A stretch of DNA of 64,000 bases from an uncultured Opitutia bacterium (lineage in GTDB: Bacteria; Verrucomicrobiota; Verrucomicrobiia; Opitutales; UBA953): the NCBI GenBank assembly GCA_945957395.1, contig CAMFKE010000004.1, forward strand, positions 248,001 to 312,000. The letters are read 5' to 3'. The notes under the pieces were generated by a model that made no database searches, was not told where the DNA came from, and was given only the letters and a program-made list of their open reading frames with translations. This document shows, piece by piece, positions 60,201 to 64,000 of the stretch. The translations under genes and the position numbers were made by a program. Every line of letters starts with the position of its first letter. The first letter of the stretch is position 1.

Positions 60201-61137
60201 ATCCCTCAAAGATAATGCTGCCGTCCTTGCGCTTTCGCGCGATTTTTCGCCGAATCCAGGCTATGCCATTACCGACTATGAAAAGGATTCAACCGGTCGC
60301 GTAATCCGTCTTACCGATCCCCTTGGTATTGTGACTTCCAGTGTCTATGATTCAAAGGGAAATGAGATTTCTCGCACGGAGGCGGTCGGACTTCCGGAGC
60401 AGCGGACTGTTACAATGAGCTACGACAGCGTCGGCCGTCTGCTTGCCCAGACCGACGCCCTGGGCCGCGTGACTCGTCGCGAGTACACCCCGGCTGGTCG
60501 CGTAAAGGCCGTGGTTTACCCGGATAACAGCCGTGAGGAGTTCACCTACTTCGACGACGGAAAGCTCGCCACCCGCAAGGACGCCGACGGCTTCACCTCC
60601 AAGCAGTTCTGGTCCTCCTGCTGCGGTCGCGACGCCGGTTCCGCCAACGGACTCGGCGAAGGCACGCTGAAGTTCTCCGATGGCGAAGGCCGCGTGACCT
60701 ACACCGTCCAGGTGAAGAATGTGGAAGCTGCCAAGGCCGCCCTTAACTTCGCCGGCGGCATCACGGTGCCGTCCGACGCCGTGGTCGGTGCGACTACCGC
60801 CAAGTACGATGCACGCGGCCGCCTCGCCGCCACCACCAAGTGGCTCGTGGCGCCGTCCTCCGTGGACCCCAAGAACCCTCCCATCGCCACGGATGCGGCG
60901 CAAGGACTGACCACCACCTACGCGTACTTCGACGACCTGAGCGATGCCCGTTTCGCCCCCGTGCTCGCGGAGCTCGCCAAGCAGTCCATCATCCTCACGG
61001 GCGGCTCAGCTGCTTTCGCAAATAACTCAGCTGCTACTGGGTCGGCTGTCGTGGTGACCAATCCCGCCGGCGAGTCCTCCTTCACCGTCACCGACGGTGC
61101 CGGCCGCACCGTCGCCTCGGGCGTCTTCAACAAGTAA
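57244..61137 (+). CDS. YD-repeat protein A2 with PA14 domain (cassette 2)
   Basis: The 1297-residue product is a paralogue of A1: signal peptide (MNTRRLNLLLSAIAVCQFGA), Gly/Ser/Asp-rich low-complexity region, beta-rich part, PA14 domain at about 579-705 (CSYYPGV, FYLKADDRASLFIDGQ, LTWSGPE), YD repeats, and a CCGRD segment. To about 60400 the DNA is clearly richer in A+T than A1 (codons such as TAT, GAT and GTT). From there it becomes GC-rich and nearly identical to A1. The gene is thus a mosaic with a junction inside the YD region. The ATG at 57244 is chosen by analogy with A1; a TTG lies 15 bases earlier. Confidence 0.87.
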   Translation: MNTRRLNLLLSAIAVCQFGAGRLAADPADDPHHQCANCQPGGGGGVTEEPCEDQDDPNSSSDGEGGGDGGNYPSSGRGGSSGSGPSGISDSSGAGSRVDLFTMNHRHAAYDYKPVRGTTALLGSGSGCGSCTDSVSGRTYGEEFAQVSMKRIHSMRQMTEPSSFGPGVFSQHDVTLGVFEVDGLTYIDCFNPAWKDKRRYSPSGLLFEDRVYNSIRGMYLLDSSNRPTVSRVAAVRAVSIGKDGSRMEFELFNVGPNLTAGRLVRTISTSGVVARQYEYPVRVNDDVAAPESKYRPFRIVDSNGVEMRLKYVNLPNGMTVLSEFNVAGAGPVLYRYDEMGNLSFVKYPTGEVSSFSRTVAGNFLALDYNDAGAVSVNRNMVAYYSNNIAAAALAEVAGRLSVYNQSSMLVRKVLRDGQPAFWAAIGGNGTGSPIHRRVFEAGRLRFVDVAESSRYISWGIASGGWIPGNAYGSIYAVKEAYGHKSPYYYYAANRSGRNPVVTHTDGTVHFYKYDGAGFMTQEVVGDKVRRRVNDPLTGKPKVDVDFSGRTTLVEYSTSGNPVSKKTGWVFDSSLGAGAQVKGLSCSYYPGVTDISNLDATLPKSVIAADTIALGHVVENAVSNYSLRFDGSLVLNSDGERTFYLKADDRASLFIDGQLVVSAAYTQGVRSVTLNLSAGVHDFRVDYAQVGGGQGLELTWSGPETTTGGVTARTILDSNFLTHKTLPDELVRRATDAASEEKWEYHPDGGALAGLVRRHVDGAGKVTEYSYDNNRRLVQIEETGDNGSLVVVQKRTYDAVGNILSVTDAMGRTTNHEYDARNRLISTSYGDGTTSTKTYGTGRDANLVVEVKDRNDVRVKTVYDYAGRVMVVEKGVKLDSYGGPDLGLSRKSYEYREYPTPSKEPARITIDGKQRTYEYDYKDGRVISVRTKSSGSKVLEERTTYSSFEKVFCQTSSDGKRTFYAYREPDREMVRQVTELRPNACGESLKDNAAVLALSRDFSPNPGYAITDYEKDSTGRVIRLTDPLGIVTSSVYDSKGNEISRTEAVGLPEQRTVTMSYDSVGRLLAQTDALGRVTRREYTPAGRVKAVVYPDNSREEFTYFDDGKLATRKDADGFTSKQFWSSCCGRDAGSANGLGEGTLKFSDGEGRVTYTVQVKNVEAAKAALNFAGGITVPSDAVVGATTAKYDARGRLAATTKWLVAPSSVDPKNPPIATDAAQGLTTTYAYFDDLSDARFAPVLAELAKQSIILTGGSAAFANNSAATGSAVVVTNPAGESSFTVTDGAGRTVASGVFNK

Positions 61138-61284
61138 AAACAGGCGGCAGCAGGCAGAAGGAAGTAGGCATTAGGGCGCACCCGACCGCTTTCGAATACG
61201 CGGAAGAAAAGTCACGCCCCTCCTGCCTTCTCCCCTCTGCCTACTGCCCCGCATCACGTTTCACTTTCTTCCCTCCTCATTCCC
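61138..61284. repeat. A2-B2 spacer with word-type imperfect hairpin
   Basis: The words GGCAGCAGGCAGAAGG and AAGTAGGCA (about 61143-61170) face CCTGCCTTCTCCCC and TCTGCCTACTGCC (about 61220-61250). The arms can pair over a loop of about 50 bases. The position and fold equal those of the A1-B1 spacer, but the words differ. Confidence 0.55.
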
Positions 61285-64000
61285 ATGATTTCCAAAAAAC
61301 TCGGCCTGGCCGCGCTCGCGGCGGCCGCCTCGCTGGCTCCGTCGACCTTCGCCGCCACCTCCGGCCCGCTCGCCTCGCTCAATATCACCGTGCACGACCT
61401 CGTGGTGGACGGCCAGTGCGCCACCAAGACCGTCAACCTCGCCGGTGACTCCGTCATGTGGGTATCCACCTGCTCCGGCCAGGTGCGTAAGACCATCGTC
61501 GGCGAAGGCGACACCGCCATCGTCTCTACCGCCTCCTATGACGCCTCGGGCCGCCTTCTCTCCAGCCGCGACGCCACCGGTGCCGGCACGGACTACACCT
61601 ACGACGCCCTCGGCCGCAAGCTGACCGAGACCGACGTCGCCATCGCCGGCAAGGTCCGCCGCTACGCCTACGATGTGGTCGGCCACCTCATCGCCGTAAC
61701 CGACCCGCTCGGGATCACCACCACCTACGCGTACGACGCGCGCGACCGGAAGATCTCGGATTCCACGCCGATGTCTGCGAACGAAGTCCGCACCATCCGC
61801 TACGGCTTCGACGGTCGCGGCAACATGATCACCCTCACCGACGCCAACGGTGCGGTGACCGCCTGGGGCTTCGACGCTGCCGGCCGCCAAATCTCCAAGC
61901 GATACGCCAACGGCGACGCCCGCTCCATGGCCTATGACGCCGCCGGCCGACTCGTGAAGCTCACCGACGAGAACGGCAAGGACACCGTCTCCGTCTTCGA
62001 CCTCGCGGGGCGCCTGCTCTCGAAGGCCTTCTCGGCGGACAATACCACTGACACCTACGCCTATGACGCGGCCTCGCGCATGACCTCCGTCACCAAGGGC
62101 CGCTACAACCACACGCTCTCCTACGGCTACGACGCCGCCGGCCGCGTTGCCACCGAGACGCATCCCGACGGCACCGTCCTGCACCTTGCCTACGACGTCG
62201 CCAACCGCCTGACCAATCTCTCGCTGGCGGATTCTATCAACTCTCAACCGTCAACTGACAACTACAACGCAGCCTATGGCTACGATGGACGCGGCCTTCT
62301 TTCCAACGTCACCTCCGGCGACTACGCCACGCGTTACGACTACCGCGCCAACGGTCAGCTCCTCTCAACTATCAACTCACAACTATCAACTCCGCAGGGC
62401 GACATCCTCCGCGCCGACCGCTCTTATGACGCCGGTGCGCGCCTCATTGAGGTCGCCAATACCGCCGCCAACGGCGAACAGGTGGGCGTGCGCTACACGC
62501 TCTCGGCCGACGATCAGCGCGTCGAAGCCCTGGAAGAAACCGGTCAAAAGTGGCAGTACGGTTACGACGGCCTGAAGCAGCTCGTCACGGCCAAGAAGAC
62601 GGATACCGCCACTTCCGTGGTGCCCCCGCTCGACCAGTCCTACTCCTACGACCCGATGGGCAACCGTCGCACCTACACCGAGCAGGGAAAGTCTATTGGT
62701 TATACCACCAATTCGGCAAACCAGTATACCTCTGTGGAGTCGGTGCGCATGCCCGATTCATCAGTGGAGCCTATCATGGCGTATGAAATTGAAGGGAAGT
62801 ATTATGTTTTGGATGGCGCAAAAACGAAATTGATTCCCGCACCTGGTTCAACCGGGAAGGAGATTCCCTTGGTTGGTCAGTGGAATCAGGGGTATTTTAT
62901 GTGGGATGCCGGTTTGATTTATTTGGAGTACGATATGGTTTCTTGGGTGCCGCATGCGCCGCTGCCTCAAGTGCTTGATTTCTCCGAGTCTTCCCCGGTT
63001 TATGACCGTAACGGCAATATGCTTTCGGATGGTGTTAAAAACTACACCTGGGACGCCGAAAACCAGCTCATCGCCGTCACCCCGGTTAATCCCTCGGAAG
63101 GTTCGCAGCGCGTCGAGTACACCTACGACTGGCGCATGCGCCGCAAGGACAAGAAGTCCTTCGTCTACGCCAACGGCGCCTGGGCCCTCGCCCGCACCCA
63201 CACCTTCAAATACCACGAGTGGAACCCCATCGAGGAAACTATTACCTCGACCGCCTCTATCAATTCTCAACCGTCAACTGTCACCTCGACGAAGTCGTAC
63301 GTCTGGGGTAACGACCTGGCCGGCAACCTCCATGGTGCCGGCGGCGTCGGCGGCCTGCTCTCGATGAAGGTGGTCGGCTCTACCAACTCTCAACCGTCAA
63401 CTGACAACTACTTCTACGCCTACGACGGCAACGGCAATGTCCGCGCCCTCGTCAAGGCCGATGCGGCCAGCCCGGCGGCTTCCGCTGTGGTGGAAAAGTA
63501 TGCTTACGACGGGTTCGGTCGCGAACTGGCCGGTTCCGGCTCTATCAACTCTCAACTGCCCTCTATCAACTCGTTCCGATTCAGTACGAAGTACTTGGAA
63601 TCGGAAGCGCAGATGAATTATTATGGCTATCGCTATTATGCGGCGGATGCGGGCAGGTGGATTAATCGGGATTTGATTGAAGAGGATGGTGGATTAAATA
63701 TTTATGCAATGATTGGCAACAATCCTGTGGTTAGCTATGATGTGAATGGCCTTAATTCCGTGGTGGCAGGAGGAATTAATCCCGCTTATGGCGCAGCACT
63801 TGCTGAGACGCTATCCGAAGGTGCCGTAGTTGTTGGAACCGGTGCCATTGCCACTACGCTAACCAGCAACAGCGAGTGCCCAAAGCGAAAACGTTGTAAG
63901 CCGTGTGATCCTGGCGTTGGAACGAAAATGTATAGGTCCGACCGAGTGAAGCCGCCTCGACTTGGGCACTATGTCCCATCAACAGGAAAAAGAGAGCCCA
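61285..64000 (+). CDS. YD-repeat/RHS protein B2, C-terminus off the window
   Basis: The frame from the ATG at 61285 stays open to the right edge (905 residues seen). The signal peptide and YD repeats are near-identical to B1. An AT-rich insertion of about 80 residues (about 62710-63010, with GKYYVLDGAKTKLIPAPGST) is absent from B1. The RHS core (YYGYRYYAADAGRWINRD ... VVSYDVNGL) lies at about 780-822. The tail then differs completely from B1: a hydrophobic segment (GAVVVGTGAIATTL), a CPKRKRCKPC cysteine cluster, and VGTKMYRSDRVKPPRLGHYV. This is a different polymorphic toxin module. Its end and any immunity gene lie beyond 64000. Confidence 0.85.
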   Translation, partial: MISKKLGLAALAAAASLAPSTFAATSGPLASLNITVHDLVVDGQCATKTVNLAGDSVMWVSTCSGQVRKTIVGEGDTAIVSTASYDASGRLLSSRDATGAGTDYTYDALGRKLTETDVAIAGKVRRYAYDVVGHLIAVTDPLGITTTYAYDARDRKISDSTPMSANEVRTIRYGFDGRGNMITLTDANGAVTAWGFDAAGRQISKRYANGDARSMAYDAAGRLVKLTDENGKDTVSVFDLAGRLLSKAFSADNTTDTYAYDAASRMTSVTKGRYNHTLSYGYDAAGRVATETHPDGTVLHLAYDVANRLTNLSLADSINSQPSTDNYNAAYGYDGRGLLSNVTSGDYATRYDYRANGQLLSTINSQLSTPQGDILRADRSYDAGARLIEVANTAANGEQVGVRYTLSADDQRVEALEETGQKWQYGYDGLKQLVTAKKTDTATSVVPPLDQSYSYDPMGNRRTYTEQGKSIGYTTNSANQYTSVESVRMPDSSVEPIMAYEIEGKYYVLDGAKTKLIPAPGSTGKEIPLVGQWNQGYFMWDAGLIYLEYDMVSWVPHAPLPQVLDFSESSPVYDRNGNMLSDGVKNYTWDAENQLIAVTPVNPSEGSQRVEYTYDWRMRRKDKKSFVYANGAWALARTHTFKYHEWNPIEETITSTASINSQPSTVTSTKSYVWGNDLAGNLHGAGGVGGLLSMKVVGSTNSQPSTDNYFYAYDGNGNVRALVKADAASPAASAVVEKYAYDGFGRELAGSGSINSQLPSINSFRFSTKYLESEAQMNYYGYRYYAADAGRWINRDLIEEDGGLNIYAMIGNNPVVSYDVNGLNSVVAGGINPAYGAALAETLSEGAVVVGTGAIATTLTSNSECPKRKRCKPCDPGVGTKMYRSDRVKPPRLGHYVPSTGKREP

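Overview
The window is a chromosomal segment of a GC-rich, didermic bacterium that makes meso-diaminopimelate peptidoglycan. MurE carries a DNPR motif, and TatA, ExbB/ExbD and a complete type II secretion set are present. The combination of a full dcw cluster, a MurC-MurB fusion, a divergent FtsZ, few Shine-Dalgarno sequences, and large YD-repeat exoproteins beside T2SS genes suggests Verrucomicrobiota, probably Opitutae/Opitutaceae. That placement is inference, because no rRNA is in the window.

Layout. 1-392: end of a small DUF3568-like lipoprotein gene. 812-21012: an almost uninterrupted division and wall cluster, all on the plus strand: mraZ-rsmH-ftsL-ftsI-murE-murF-mraY-murD-(LysM lipoprotein)-ftsW-murG-murCB-ddl-ftsQ-ftsA-ftsZ. 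It is preceded by paired TGGGN MraZ boxes and a perfect DnaA box. 21091-24064: tRNA nucleotidyltransferase, ispH and a low-molecular-weight tyrosine phosphatase. 24096-28111 (minus): exbD, exbB and a large TPR protein. 28206-29949: two unknown proteins and tatA. 30248-30337: tRNA-Ser(GGA). 30383-33700: a small putative mobile element with an excisionase-like protein and a 616-residue winged-helix protein, but no integrase.

33749-64000 is a type II secretion locus on the minus strand (gspE-F-G-H-I-J-K ... L-M-D-C-like). Plus-strand insertions interrupt and border it. Between gspK and gspL lies a cassette of a small membrane protein, YD protein A (with a PA14 domain), and YD/RHS protein B with a variable C-terminal toxin and an adjacent immunity candidate. 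After it comes a scrap zone: tandem 84-bp repeats, an IS66 remnant, a GTP-PEPCK tail, a broken RAYT transposase, and word-type repeats. A second copy of the cassette starts divergently upstream of gspE and runs off the right edge.

Working together. The dcw genes build and steer septal peptidoglycan. The T2SS genes are the obvious candidate route for the signal-peptide-bearing YD proteins (inference from position). In each cassette, A and B look like two parts of one YD shell, with B carrying the interchangeable toxin. Most interesting points: the RHS/T2SS arrangement, a clan-CD cysteine-protease-like toxin with its immunity candidate, in-frame insertion of simple repeat 'words' into the YD proteins, an FtsZ lacking the second T7-loop aspartate, a two-hairpin miniature element inserted twice in a RAYT gene, and poly-G tracts upstream of gspD and gspE.
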